Notes under the pieces: model-generated
The model's database searches: none
Told to the model about the DNA's origin: nothing
What the model saw: the letters and a program-made list of their open reading frames with translations, nothing else
Position numbers and translations under genes: made by a program
Part shown: in pieces, positions 50,455 to 63,786 of the stretch
Layout: each line of letters begins with the position of its first letter
Numbering within the stretch: the stretch's first letter is position 1
NCBI GenBank assembly: GCA_003952965.2
Contig: RXIC02000078.1
Span: 124,001 to 188,000 of the forward strand
Origin: Morella rubra
Taxonomy: Eukaryota > Streptophyta > Magnoliopsida > Fagales > Myricaceae
Direction: 5' to 3'
Length of the DNA: 64,000 nt

Positions 50455-50772
50455 AATTGTATTTTTAGTCTTTTAATTTTTAAAATTATAATTTACTTCT
50501 TATACAAATAAAATATTTATAATGTTAATATACAGTTAAAATTTCGGTTATAATTTACGGAATTTGATATTAAAACAACGAATGAAATTTATTTCAGTAA
50601 TTTATTTTTTATTTTATTTTAAAAAAAAAATTATCTTTGAGTGCATTTCAATTATTTTAATATTGAATTTTCGTCAAATTTAATAGAAATTTTAACTGTA
50701 AACAATATTATAAATATTTAATATTTAAAAGTAAATCATAATTTTAAAAATTAAGGAATCACAAATATAATT
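50455..50772. mobile_element. MITE-like inverted-repeat element
   Basis: The left arm (from 'aattgtatttttagtc' through 'acagttaaaatttc') is the imperfect reverse complement of the right arm (from 'gaaattttaactgta' to 'caaatataatt'), about 150 bp each with an AT-only centre. No coding capacity. Confidence 0.7.
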
Positions 50773-53531
50773 GACCTATATTTATATATAAGAATATTTT
50801 CTCATAACATAATTCACCCGCCCTGTTACCAGAGATGCGGTGAATTACCCAAGGAGACTGTGTAGTACTCGTGTGGATTGAAAAATGCATATAGGGAGCC
50901 GAATGCATTATGCATGTAACTAAATTTTGATATAATTGGTCTTTGAAAGATGGGCAGAGCATGGAGCTCTCTCGGGTATATATGTATCCAGCTGCGCTCG
51001 ACCTTCGGCCGATTTACAACTAAATAAGTTTTTGCTTTTGCAAGTCCACATGCAAGGCATGTATTTACTTTAATTTTCAATTTGCAGTTGGCAAAACATT
51101 CACTATTTTATTTCCGGGCCATGTTCCAGATAAGCTACTTATTTCCTTCAGTCCCCCCAGTAAGGGGCCGTGATGTCGTCAGAATGATGGGCAATGGGAA
51201 TAGTTTTCTTGAGGCTCGATCTGTACCTTTTCCGGAATTAGCTCCCATAGCTATTTGTCCAACTCCATTGCAGTTTGACTCGTTTCGGCGTCTGTTCCGA
51301 AATGCTTTTTTAAGGAAAATTGTACGAACAATAACGCACATGATCAGACGTACTAGCTCAAGAGAGTGCACATGGACAGATGGACTGTCTCCCCTTTATA
51401 TCCTAGTTAAACCTTCCAAAGCCATATTTCAACATGTTAGTAACATAAAAGCACCAGAGATGAAAATCTTGTGACCAACCACATAACATACAGAACATTA
51501 AGTACTCTGTCCATTGCAGAATGTCAACCTTAGAAGTAAATTAGGTAAACAACCATCTGGTGCAGACTCCATCATGTACACCTGCTTGATAGTGGCTAAT
51601 CGCCCATGCATGCAACTAAAAGCGAATGTATGAACACCTAATTGTGCCTCATGTTCAGAGTTCTGGCCAGGGGCGGACAGTATTCTGTGGTTCGAAGAGA
51701 ACATGAATTTATCTTGGCAACAGTCCATGACTCCATGTTACTTGATTGTAATTAATGTGTGGTTTTTCCTCGTGAACACCGAAACAATTTTGTCTAGGCA
51801 AAGGGATCGAGTACCCAGGGGCCAGGAGTTAAACAATGTCCCCGGATATTTTGCTTGCACTTGTGTTCGAAGCAGCTTGAGCAGTCAATCCTAATTAACG
51901 GGTGATACAAATTTACAATGTCCTTTCCCTCTTAAGCGCTACACCGCACATGCCTGCCCTCAGTTCTCATCCTAGGTAAATCAGAAATGCCAACGCGCAA
52001 ATGTAAACATGCATGTGATTCATAGATTTTGGCACGGATGGGCCGACATCCACTCAGAGAGGTTCCGGTTATACAGTCGGTTCCCTACCAAATTATGTGC
52101 TTTATTCACAGATTTCACAGAGAGAGAGAGAGAGAGATGATAGATTCAAACCAAACGTTCAATTGGTGTGTATTGAACCAAGTCTCCTTCAAAGTTGCAT
52201 CAATTTTATCATTTGGTTCTCATTCCTCCAAGTCTCTCTTTATTCCTCCAAGTCTCTCTTTTTCCTCTGTTGTTCTTTTCACACTCTTTTCGCGGTTGCT
52301 TAGACACTGAAAAATGAAAAGGAGAAAATAACGTTCAATACCTACAACGTTGAGAAAAGATTCCACCCTGATTTTTCTCCGATAGCGTCTCATATTTTTC
52401 TCTGATGGCAACACGAGACGCGTGTTCTTCTCCTAAGCATAGGCTTCCAGCCTTACTCTGTTCTCCGTACGACAATTATGATGAATCACTGATTGGCTTT
52501 TTGACCAACAAAATATCTGCCTCTCCGTCTTACCGGACCACACTCATACACGCACCCGATATCTCTCTCACTCTCTCTCCTGAAGCCAGCTCTCTTTACT
52601 TCCCATATATGTATAGCACATGCTACATCTCTATATAGCCAGCAAACATGAAACAACCTTTTTAGGGAGAAGTTCCCTAACCAAGCTTGGATATCTTTCC
52701 CTGTCCAAGTCATATTTATTTGTTCTTGCGTTTTTGCTTGGTTAATATTGCTATCAACAAGGTTGTAGTCGTAGAGATGAGCTTCGCATAAGATTGTGAA
52801 AACGTAGGTATCGACGTTTTCGTCCATTACCATGCAAGTAACCTTTCATCTTCATCTTCATCTTATCCTTTTCATTGAATTTGGCCACTCAAAGAAAGCG
52901 ATGTTGAGTTTACCCTCTTGTGCATCACTTTCTAAAATTAGCTAACATATTCTTTGCTTTCTTGGCAGAACTAATATGTACCTTACTACCAATGCTCCCA
53001 TACTTGGCGTGCATTGCAGATTAGGAGAAGCAACGGTGGAGTCCAGGACCTTGTGGGGGACTCTAAACCAGGTAATGTACAAAGAAAATGTGACTATTAC
53101 TGCAACAGCTTACTTTGTCATGTGGCTAGGAAACCTTTCACGTCCTTGAGAATTCTATGGACATACTATAATAGTAAATTCCTTTTGACAATAGCCTCCC
53201 GTACTCCTATTATCCTAGTAATTAAACCCTTCACATCCACACGTAGCATGCATTTCATATGATCTCCAGTCTTTGTAGTTTTCCGGCGTACATTGCACCC
53301 ATTCATTACAAATCAGGCTGGCCATTGGAAGATGAGTTTTAGCCAAGCAATGAAAAATTAAAGCAGTAAGGCAATAACTAATGAATGTTTGCTAAGTTTC
53401 TCATTGGATCACTTGAAATGTACTCTGTCGAATCTTAAAGATATCATTCCCCTATTGACCGATTCCCTTTCTTTCAATCTTTCTCGATCCTAGCTACTAC
53501 ATCCGGACGTCACATTCTTACAGTAGCTCTA
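50773..53531. other. Gene-poor stretch
   Basis: No gene assigned. An ATG-initiated 77-codon frame (52405-52638) and an exon-like 64-bp piece (53021-53070 region, bounded by CAG and GTAATG) are visible but match nothing known. A GA run lies at 52120-52138. Confidence 0.4.
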
Positions 53532-54260
53532 GGTATTTCTCTTTCTTCTGTCTTATGTTGTCGGCCTTGATATAGAGGATTCCTTCATTCTCGAAAATGA
53601 TGCCAAAACCCACCAGCTGCCGGAGCGCACAATGGATCCGAGTGCCTAACAATTTCCGTAGAAAATCACTAGAGAGTGGCATCGGAAGTAACCTTCGTTG
53701 TCCGAGTCAAGGATTTTCTGAAGATGGGAAACAACAATAAGTACTTGAAAAATAAGAATGTAGAATTGGAGGTATTTACCTTGCCTTTTATAAAGGAGTG
53801 CACAATGGATCCGATCGAGCGACTAACAATTCTGGTACAAAATCATTAGAGAGTGGTGTCGGAAGTAACCTTCAATGTCTATGTCAGGAATTTTCTAGAG
53901 ATCATGAGGAATAACAAAACGCTTAATAATTAGAATGTAGAATTAGAGGTATTTACCTTGCTTTTTATAGAGCCGGAGAGGTATGATCACGTTAGGATTA
54001 AATAACCTGGATAGTTAGGACTTTCATTTTTATTAAGAGTCTGATAGTTGATTATCCTTATCATGTAGAGGGAATTGACTCATCTTCTAGTGTCTTTCTC
54101 CGAAGATGTAGAAGAAGTGAGACCCTTGTCATATTTTTATCACTTAAATGGGCTCAACGTGCTCGTGGAGGCAGCTTGGGCTTATTGCTGGTGTTTCTCT
54201 TTCTTCTGTCTTATTTTATCGGCCTTGATATAGAGGATTCCTTCATAATCGACATTAATG
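53532..54260. repeat. Nested repeat locus: tandem ~175-bp units inside ~70-bp direct repeats
   Basis: Outer direct repeats at 53532-53602 and 54190-54260 share 'tttctctttcttctgtctta' and 'tcggccttgatatagaggat' plus 'tccttcat'. Inside, units begin at 53622 and 53795, sharing 'gcacaatggatccga', 'ctaacaatt', 'ggaagtaacctt' and 'aatgtagaatt', with a third partial start near 53972. Each unit ends with a TATA-like stretch when read on the minus strand. There is no coding capacity. It may be a small LTR-type or other non-autonomous element with duplicated promoter-like units; the class is unproven. Confidence 0.7.
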
Positions 54261-56037
54261 TTCAGGCCTGGGCAAGGGGAGGAACTGTTCCCACTCGAAG
54301 CCTGTGGTCTTTCAAAGTATAAACAAACCAGATTGAAAATTATAAGTCATCTCTCGTCTTCGGAATATTATAAATGTGACAAATGAGTTCTCATCGGAAT
54401 GGATTATCTTCTTCAGAGCTAATATTGTAATACTGGAACTGGACTACTGGAACAGGAAAGAAGCTCTTTCCAGTTTCTTGCTTAATTTCGAAACGGACGG
54501 GAAGTCTGCGAGAACAAAATATCTGACCCTCACTCCTCTTTTTTTTGCAAATAGTTGGTGGTTTTTTTCTTCAACTTTCCTCACCAGCTTGACAATGACA
54601 TTCAGATCAGGAGCATGAATTATGGTTCTTTTCTTTAATAATTAAATGTGGAAATTTATGGCTCCGTATTGTCCGCCGTGAAAATCCAACTCCAATGGGG
54701 CGAGCCACGACACCATGTTACTTTAATCAACGATGAGATGACAATTAAGGGATGGCCCACATAATTCTTTTCCAATAACGGTGAGAGGCCAAGAATCATG
54801 GGCTGCCGACAAAGGCGGCGGTTCTGCCTTTTTCCTTAGTTTTTTTTCAGGATGGGTACTCAAATTAGATTATGATATTGTTATTTTCATACCCAAAAGT
54901 TTAAAATTTAAGAACCTCCCTTCTCTCTCTTGCATATGATAAGATGGTTTATGCCTTCCTCTTGCGTATATTAATTTAGCCTAAGTTTTGTTAATATATG
55001 AGCCTAAGTTTTGTTTTTGTCTAAAAAATTAGAGAATCTTTTTACCAACTTTAATATTTTTTTACAAAATCAAACAATTTTATTACAAACTTCAAACTTT
55101 TTTTTACTAATTAAAATACTTTTTTAAAAACGCCAACTACCTTTTAACTAATATCAGGAGATTCTACATTAATTGCAAAAAAAAAAAATCACGAGAAATT
55201 GTTTTTACCCATCCAAACACACCCTTAGACAGAAAATTACACAAAATAGTAATTCGAAAAGATATATATATATAACACAAAGAATAGACACCATTTTGTG
55301 CATCAATAGTATACTGTTCTAGGCATAACTATTATACTGTTCTAGGCATTCACTACACCAAAATGTTTGAATTATATTGACGTTTTTTGTATGGGAACTG
55401 TATACTTAATTAGCCGTCATAATAAATTATTCTACTTTTGTCCTTTATCTTTTCTGGTTTTGTGACATAACTTGATATTTTAAGCTACCATCTGTACGTA
55501 ATTTTTTGTGCAAACGTATAGGAGTTCAGCAGCATAGGAAACTAACAAAGCGAACGATCAACGATCGATTGTACAAATAAATAGGTTGAAAAGTATACAT
55601 GGCCTGAACTTCAAGAAAAAAGACAAAAGACATGGATCAGCTTTGTCTCGAGAGCCAACATATGGAAAAAAGAAAAATGCCAGCCAAAAAAGAGCAAAAC
55701 AAATTTCGGTAATATTTAAAGATAAATAAATAAATATGTCTTGAAGTCCAAGAAAAAGACATGGATCAGCTTTGCGTCGAAAGTCCAATTACGGAAAGAG
55801 AAACGCCTAAGGGCTTTTATCGGCGAGAAAATGAGGGACAAAATGACAGGAGAGAGGGAAAACGCTGGGGAAAAAGGAAAAGTTTCTGTCCCATTACTTT
55901 TCCCTTGTCTCTGTCTCCAAGAGCCCACTTGTCTTTTTTAACCCTGAGCTCAAGAAGCGCACTTGTAAACTTGAGTAATTCTACTCCAATATAGAGCTCT
56001 AACATTCTCTCACACCGTCTTTCAGCCGTTAATTAGC
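54261..56037. other. Intergenic stretch upstream of the GA 2-oxidase
   Basis: Contains an imperfect direct repeat around 55604-55655 and 55741-55790 ('gacatggatcagctttg' in both) and the GA2ox promoter/leader. A minus-strand charged open stretch at about 54440-54618 has no assignable family. Confidence 0.45.
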
Positions 56038-58460
56038 ATGGAGACGGACCCACCATTTCACGAGTTCTACAAGAGCCTCTTCAACAAAAACATGGAAGAA
56101 AAGACTCCTCAGACCATCAACAAATCAGATAAAGAGCTGGTCATCGTCGAGGAATGCGAGCTTCCGTTGATCGACCTCAGCCGTTTATACCTCAGTGAAC
56201 CAGAGAGAACGGAGTGCAAGGCGGATATAGCTAGGGCTTCACAGGAGTGGGGTTTTTTCCAAGTTGTGAACCATGGAATTTCCCCTGAGATTCTGGAGAA
56301 GATGAGGTCTGAGCAGGAACGGGTGTTTAAGCAGCCCTTTGATAGGAAAACCAAAGAATACAGGTACTTGAATTTCTCAGCTGGTAGTTACCGTTGGGGC
56401 ACACCTTCAGCTACAAGCCTGGGGCAGTTATCGTGGTCGGAAGCTTTCCACATTCCTCTGAGCGATATTTCTCGGTCAGGCGGCTTCGACACTCTCAGGT
56501 AAGTACCTTACGCCCCCACTTCGATTTCATTGTTTGTCAATTAGATGAATAAAAAGTCAGCCGACAAACATAGTATATGCATAGGTTTTTATCTGATCAT
56601 CATGCTGTGACAGATTAGATGCATGTCACAGCACGTGATATTGACGGACACCAAACTTTTATCGGCCTTGTTCAGTGATTGAATTCGTCATATAGCATCT
56701 TACTTCAGCCTAGACAGAGGTTTATAGATGCGGGCGGCAAACAAATATATATATATATATACACATCAAACCACAAATGTTGCGATTTGTTATTTATCAC
56801 GCTAGTCTCACAGTCTCCTGCGAACTGGTGCTCAGGTACCTCTTTTCAGTTTGGATTCTCTTCTAACCCGAGTGTATCGCTCGGTGTTTAGTTTTCTCCG
56901 CGCTTCACGTCAGTTTCACCAAAAGTGCATGAAAACGACAGCTAATTAGCACGTCTTCGAAGTTAGAAGAGTCAGTCATGCTTCCATTTTTTTAAGCCTG
57001 AGAAAAGATAGAACATAGTATATTTCCAAGAAAGCTATGCCCCTCACATTCTGCACAGAGGCCCATTTAACAAGCCCATGCCCATTGATCATGAGCATAT
57101 TCTACTTGGAGTGCGGTGAACGTTTGGCACTTTTTAATGGATGGTGCTAGATAAGCAGCACCGTGTCAGCTTCTGCTTCACAGCATCACATGTAAGACTT
57201 TCGACACACAGATATTAGCTAGGCACTGTGCTATTTTGAACAGGCCGTATATCGTGTACCACGAAAGATACGTGGCAAATCAATGAGCAGAAAGTTGCTG
57301 GTAGCCTGGTAGACACACTTGTGAGATCTTACAAGAACATGGTCGAACTTTGCATGCATAGCCTCTCTTTTTCTCTCTCTGCATGTTTCCTGACTAGCAA
57401 CGCCTCCTCACGTGTAATTACCGTAAAATCAAACATCCCCTCACGCGAATGTCATCGCTTTGCGAGGAGCCTAGGCCCTAGGGGAAGGCCTGACAGAGTA
57501 ACACCATTGGTGGACTAGGGTCTGCGACGTACTATAACACTCTCTTGTACCATGAAGGGGCAGCTGGGTCCTGCGGTAAATACGTACAAAGTAGGCTTTA
57601 ATCGTTATAGTTATTACTGATGTTGAATCACCGCTACGCCACATGAGATTTCACTTCAGGCCATTAGACTTTGACCTTTTCTGAGTCATGAGAGAAAGGG
57701 AATTTTCCTACAGTGCCTAGCAAGCCCATTGGACTGGCCCTACTAATGTCTTTATTCTAACTTGAACATTTGCCTTGTATCTTATATACAGGACAACAAT
57801 GGAACATTTTGCGGCAACTGTTTCTGATCTGGCTCAAACATTGGCTGAGATTTTGGGTGAGAAAATGGGTCACAAGTCCACTTTCTTCCAAGAAAGTTGC
57901 CTACCAAGCACTTGCTATCTCCGATTGAATCGGTACCCTCCGTGCCCACTACCTTTAGAGGTATTTGGCCTAACGCCACACACGGATAGTGACTTCCTCA
58001 CAATATTGCATCAAGATCAGGTTGGTGGGCTGCAATTGGTGAAGGATGGAAGATGGATTGCAGTTAAACCAAATCCGGAGGCTCTGATTATCAACATTGG
58101 AGACTTATTTCAGGTAGATTTTGAATTAGTCTGACCACAGTAATGCTGCTTTGAATTATTTGGACGTCCAGTCCACCCAACAATATGTATGATCATTCAT
58201 GCCTGACTGCTGGTAATTATCTCATGAAGGCATGGAGCAATGGTGTCTATAAAAGTGTACGTCACCGGGTAATCGCGAATCCGCTAGTGGAGAGGTTCTC
58301 CACGGCATATTTCTTCTGTCCTTCATATGACACCGTGATAGAGAGCTGCCGCGAGCCTGCAGTGTATAGGAAATTCAGCTTTAGGGAATACAGGCAGCAG
58401 ATCCATGAGGATGTGCAAAAATTGGGTACCAAGATTGGCCTTCCTCGGTTTCGTGTGTGA
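56038..58460 (+). CDS. GA2ox8: Gibberellin 2-beta-dioxygenase, C20-GA type (GA2ox7/8-like)
   Basis: Three coding exons: 56038-56498, 57792-58113, 58230-58460, giving 337 residues. This is the DIOX_N/2OG-FeII_Oxy fold. ELPLIDLSRL and WGFFQVVNHGIS are in the N-terminal part. NRYPPCP (200-206) is followed by HTDSD with iron ligands H217 and D219, then SVRHRV with H273 and the 2-oxoglutarate-binding R283-x-S285. GSYRWGTPSATSLGQLSWSEAFHIP is characteristic of the class III, C20-substrate GA 2-oxidases, which hydroxylate C20 gibberellins at C-2 and so lower active hormone levels. The exon 3 acceptor is AAG|GC, a less common base before AG, chosen because it restores AWSNGVYKS in frame. Intact. The gene symbol follows the closest family name and is not an orthology claim. 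Confidence 0.92.
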
Positions 58461-61299
58461 ATGTGCTAGCTGCATACCTAGACTAGGTAATGTTGTAAGA
58501 GAGAGAGGGGGGAAAGTTTGTGCTTGTGTAGTTGAATTAGCAAATAAGCATAGCAGTTCTCAGCCCGATTGAATGGAGGCTCAATCATCTGTGACCTCAA
58601 TGAAGATCAGAAAATTATCGGGTACTGTTTTGCTAAAAAAAAAAGGTTTTCGGAAGTTTGTTTTTCTTGAGATGTAATTATTATAGCTTGTTCAGGCAAT
58701 TAGCTATCGTTGTCCAATTTAAAGTCATCATGTCCCGAACAAGCTAGCTCATGCACCCGATATATCATATATAACTTGCAAGCTGGTTATTGCGTTCTGG
58801 GTTAATGTTTGATGAGAGCACTGCGCTTAGTTATTGAAAAATAAATCTGTTGATTTGCAAACCAGTGGAACCCAACTCCCGGCCTCTTTCCAAGGTTTCC
58901 CACCCCTAACAATAAAACTCGAATCCTTTCAGAACCCTCGTGTTCAACTAATTAATTCCCAAAGGATTACAATAATGCTGCGCGCGTAATCCATTATATA
59001 TCCACGAGATTCAACGTGCTCTGACCATAAAAGAATTACGTAACCTCCAATAACCCCAGCCCCTGCCCGCCGAAATCCGATCGATCCTCAACCAGCCAAG
59101 GGAAGATACAAATTTCGGCCAAGGACAACTCTGTCAGTGCCGAAAGGAACGTTGGGATCCCCACCTGTTTATATAATCCAAGCCTATGAGTTTGTACTTC
59201 ATGATGGTCCAAATATTCCGCCGTTCCTATCCTTCTTTGACGATGGAGCTTCTCGAGGTGCCAAACCTTTCCGTAGATGTGAGCTTGGAGAGGATCAACT
59301 TAGTTATTCTTACAGTAACTTTTATCCAACCGCACTTCGCTGCGAACACTCGATTATCCCACTTTTGTACTCAACACATTAAAATAAAATTTTACATAGT
59401 AATTGGAGTAAAATTTTAGGTTAAAATTATAGGAGCTAGTAAAAAGGTGGAGAGAGAATGAAAAAATTGATGAAAAAGTATAAAAAGTTTATGAAAAAGT
59501 AAAGAAAGAGAAAGAATTGTGATGATGATAAAATTTTAGTTTGGTAAACACTTTTATTATAAAAATATTAGAATAGTAAAATTTTTAGAGCGTTGAAATT
59601 GATGAAAAAAAAGAAGATAGAAATGATTTGAATGAATTGTTTATATTTTTTTAGAATGAAAAATGATGATTTAATGAAGAAAAAATTATAAAAAATTATT
59701 TTATTTGAGTGAAAATATTGGAAACCAGACACCATCTCAAACTTGGGAGCTAACGTTTTGACCAATGAGTTAAAACAAATACTTCTACACTTTTTGAGAC
59801 TTTTTACGTAAGAAAAAAAATATTATTAGTACTTTTAAAAAATAGGAGTTAAATTTTTTTTTAATAGTTTCAAATTCAATTACGTCTATAATATATTAAT
59901 CGTTGACCTAGAGGGACGAATAAAAGATAGAGGCATGGCTAGCAATTGATAGCTATTTAGTAGCGTTTGCAAAATAAAGATTTTTTGAAAATTTTGAGAA
60001 TATTGTGAAATTGAGGTAGAATAGAGTTTTATTGAATTTTAAGAAAAAAAAATGAAAAGTACAATTTTATAGGAGTGAGTAAAAAAAGCGAAGAAAGATA
60101 ATTTGAGTATTTAGTTATGTTTATTATAATAAAAATAGATAATCTGATGAAAGAAAAAAATGATTTTGAAGTTTTTTATTATTTAAAATTTTGAGTTAGT
60201 TATATTTGCCTTCAAAAAATTTGAATGGATAAAAGATTTGTCAATATTTTGAGTTTGCAAATAGTACAAATAAAGATTAAATACAATAAATCGTCAAAAG
60301 GCAGTAAAAAGGTCATAATTATAGAATAAAATCAAAATGTCTCTATCTTGTTGGGAGGAAAGAAAAAGTTTAGCAATCGCTCATGAATTATAAATAAAAT
60401 TGTAACAACATAAATGCGTGCGTATTGACGAGTACTCTTGCATTAGATACATGCAACATTTTCTTTTCCTTTTAGGCGTGTCTTGAATGAAGAAATAACC
60501 TTCTTTGTTTGAGTTTGAGGGACGCAAAGCTAATGCCTGCGAATCAGTTTTTTTGATAATATTATGTAAATTAAGGTAAATTAGAGTTTATTGGATTTTA
60601 AGATATTTTCTTCACCTGTAAATTTTTCCTTTCAAAATAGTAAAAAGTAAATAATTATACATTAATTGACAGAAAAATAAAGAAAGAGATTATTTAATTA
60701 ATTTTTTTATATTTATTATAATAAAAGATGATTTATTGGAAAAAAGAGATTATTTTTATTTTTTAAAATTAATTATATTTGCAAAACATAATTATATGAA
60801 AAACTTAAATCGCAAACACCACCTTATGTGACTTAATATAATAGCTATAAAATATTTTTTCTCACCATTAAATTATTTATTTTCACTATAAATAAATATA
60901 AAAAAAATTCATTTAAATAATTTATTTCTTTACTTTTTTACCAACTCACACTCTAAAATTTTACCAATCCCAAAATTTTAATGTACCTGTCTTTTCTTTT
61001 GTTTTATTTTTCTTCATGACCAAAACCCATTAATAATGTATCCATTTTTGCTATCAACTTTTTGAATTATTTTTACTGCTTTTGATTTGCATGAGACGAG
61101 ATGGTATAAATTTTGAAAATTAATAAAGTTGGGAATACGCTGACCCCGATACTCATTTATATTAAAAAAAAAAAAAAAATTCTATCTCGCCAAAATAAAA
61201 TGTTAGTACGAAAAAGGGACGCATGTGCTGCATAGACTGCTTCGTTTTCCAAATCTCCATTTCACAGAAGCACTCTCAGACTGTTCAGGAGCAAAAACG
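58461..61299. other. AT-rich intergenic stretch with diverged repeats
   Basis: No gene recognised. Two related ~250-bp AT-rich segments at about 59957-60210 and 60541-60790 share, in order, 'gtagaatagagtttattg/gtaaattagagtttattg', 'aattttaag', 'tttattataataaaa' and 'attatatttgc', and may be old copies of one element. Confidence 0.5.
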
Positions 61300-63786
61300 A
61301 TGGCGCCGGCAGCAACGATTCGGTGGAGCGCACTCGTGTCAGCTCTGATACTCTCTCTTCTCCTTTCCCCATCAACGGCGATCTACTGCGATGAAGATGA
61401 TTGTTATGATCTCCTAGGGTCAGCTCACCTAAATTTGCTCTCGGTTTGCCAAATAACCCCTCTATTCTTCTCATTTTAACTTCCTAAATCTATTTTTTTT
61501 GTCTACATTTCTAGGGTTTCACAGAATGCCAATGCTTCAGAAATCAAGAAAGCTTATTATAAGCTCTCACTGAAATAGTGAGTTCATAATGTCCGTTTCT
61601 TTATAGCAATTTGAGCTTATCGTCTAAAATACGAGTTTAGTCATTTGTGTGTTCTCTGTGATTCAACTTCAGCCACCCAGATAAAAACCCCGATCCCGAA
61701 TCCAGAAAGGTGTTTGTCAAAGTCGCCAATGCCTATGAGGTACTCTGGATCTTTCTTTCTAATAGTTGTTTATTCTTTGAACTTGGTCTATGCTGCAATT
61801 AGGCGATAAATTTAGATTCGCTTGATGTGGTTACGTATGCTAAGAACACATCACTGCTGTAGATTTTGAAGGATGAGGCCACGCGGGAGCAATACGATTA
61901 TGCAATTGCACATCCAGAGGAGGTAAAACTCCAAAGTATTATATTATGTAGATTCTAAGGGAGCAATAAGAATATAAGTTCGATTAGGTATTAATCAATA
62001 TTTGATCTGAGAATAACGGCGTGCGGTCATTTTGCAAATTGGATCCTGAACGGGCTTGAGAAATGCCTGCTTGTTTCGTATGGATAATAACAATGTATAA
62101 TCAATCGAATCAATCTCCCCAATTATAGTTGGTGAAATCACATTGTCTTTTTTAGCGACATAGCAATACATCAGGAGAGTTGTAGGCAAACATTAAGCAT
62201 AGTATTTGATTCATTTTGTCACATACTGTGTCTGTAGCTTAGTGTCAGTATACACTCTATCCGTGCATGGTGTACAATATGTGAATAATAGTCATAAATG
62301 AATGCTATAGAGGCCACTGTAGAGTTGTTTAATTGCTTATGAATCAGCATTCCTTAGTTAGTATTGGAGAGTCCTCCCAATTCGGATCTCTCCCTTGACT
62401 TTAGTTAATTGAATCTTTGTGTAACATGAATATCTTGAAATCAGTGTAGTAATTGATGCCATCTGTCAGATCGCCATTTCCTTATACATTTTATGGTTAA
62501 TCATTTTGGTTTGTCTATCTGCATCTGGTACAAATCTGGTCTACTCTATAGGCATCTTCCTTCCTACCATTTTTTAGTGCATGTGATTTACTCGAGTTTC
62601 CTACAATTAGCATATTGGAGATTAACAAATCCAAGTTCACGAAAAATATTTGTCCTCTCATTTTCAGGTGTTTTACAATACAGCTCGTTACTATCAGGCA
62701 TATTATGCTCATAAAACAGTGAGTTCTTTTCCTTTATTTTTTTTTGTACCCATATGCTCAATCTGGTTTAAAACTTAATGCAGTAGTAAAAAAACTGTGT
62801 TGTTTTTCATTTGGATTGTCGTTAAATTGGTTTGTATCTCCATTTGCTAGGATCCCCGTGCAGTTCTGGTTGGCCTCCTCCTGATTCTCTCAGGATTTCA
62901 GTATTTCAATCAGTGGACAAGGTACAATCAGGTACTGCAATATATCAAGTACTAAAACACGATGCCTTATGTGTCGTAGCTTTTGATTATTTGAGGGACG
63001 TGATGAATGTTGGCAAGCTAGCATCGCTCAGAAAACTTAAAAAAAAAAAAAAATGTTAATTTAAGAACTTTCGGTATTGTTTGTCATGGCTGATGTTACT
63101 TGCATGCCTAGAGGTCTACAAAGGCTTTACTCTTATCTATTCTTCAGTATTACTTCTATGAATGATTATAAATAAGAATTTAGACTGATCCAAAGAAAAT
63201 AGATTCAGCATTAGGAGAACATGTCCACACTCTGCTGGATTTTTGGTCAGACTTTTCCAATATGATCTTTTTAATAGCCGCATAAAAAGGCTCGGAATAA
63301 TCCTCTAACACTTTGAAATCATTCTTGTTCTAGGCTGTAGAAATGGTCAAGAAGACGCCTGCTTACAAAAATAGACTTCGAGCCTTGGAACTTGAACGCA
63401 ATGGTGGAACTACAAATAAGAAGAAGACTCACAGGCAGATGAACAAGTATGAACTTATGGGAATGTTTTTTGACAGGAGTAATAAGATTGCCATTGATGT
63501 CAATTTACTTCTGTGGATTAGGTCCACCAATGTGGACCCTTCGCCCTTCCAAACTCTTCCAGGCTCCTGTTTTAGGATTATTCTTTGGCTACACCCTAAT
63601 ATTGGGCTTTCTATTCAGTGATTCTCAATTATGGGTAAAACATGGTGGTTTCTGTTCTCATGGTGCAGGAAAATGGAAGAAGATCTCAGCAAAGAACTTG
63701 AACTGCAGATAAATGGAGCTGAAAAGCCATCCATCTGGGGTCTTGTTGGCATCCGTTTTGTACTCCTACCTTACACTCTTGGAAAG
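61300..63786 (+). CDS. ER membrane J-protein, DNAJC25/AtDjC50-like (3' part beyond the window)
   Basis: Eight coding exons in the window: 61300-61418, 61515-61577, 61673-61739, 61863-61922, 62668-62718, 62851-62931, 63334-63446, 63669-63786, giving 224 codons in one frame. A signal peptide (1-28) precedes the J domain (about 33-100), with HPD at 62-64 and the helix-IV motif TREQYDYA. Then come VFYNTARYYQAYYAHKT and a membrane helix (about 121-140, AVLVGLLLILSGFQYF). The cytosolic-type stretch TPAYKNRLRALELERNGG and KPSIWGLVGIRFVLLPYTLGK follow. This matches Arabidopsis DnaJ C50 and animal DNAJC25, which stimulate Hsp70 at the ER. The last visible exon ends in phase 0 at a GTTATA donor, and the C-terminal 70-80 residues should lie just past the window. 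Start ATG at 61300. Confidence 0.93.

Noticed and set aside
51082..51474. 130-codon plus-strand frame
   Set aside because: Begins at TTG, not ATG, and resembles no protein family.
52405..52638. 77-codon ATG-started frame
   Set aside because: No homology, leader or splice evidence; composition not convincing.
54440..54618. Charged coding-like stretch on the minus strand (KVEEKNHQLFAKKRG region)
   Set aside because: Looks protein-like but is short, lacks a start and clear splice borders, and I could not place it in a family.
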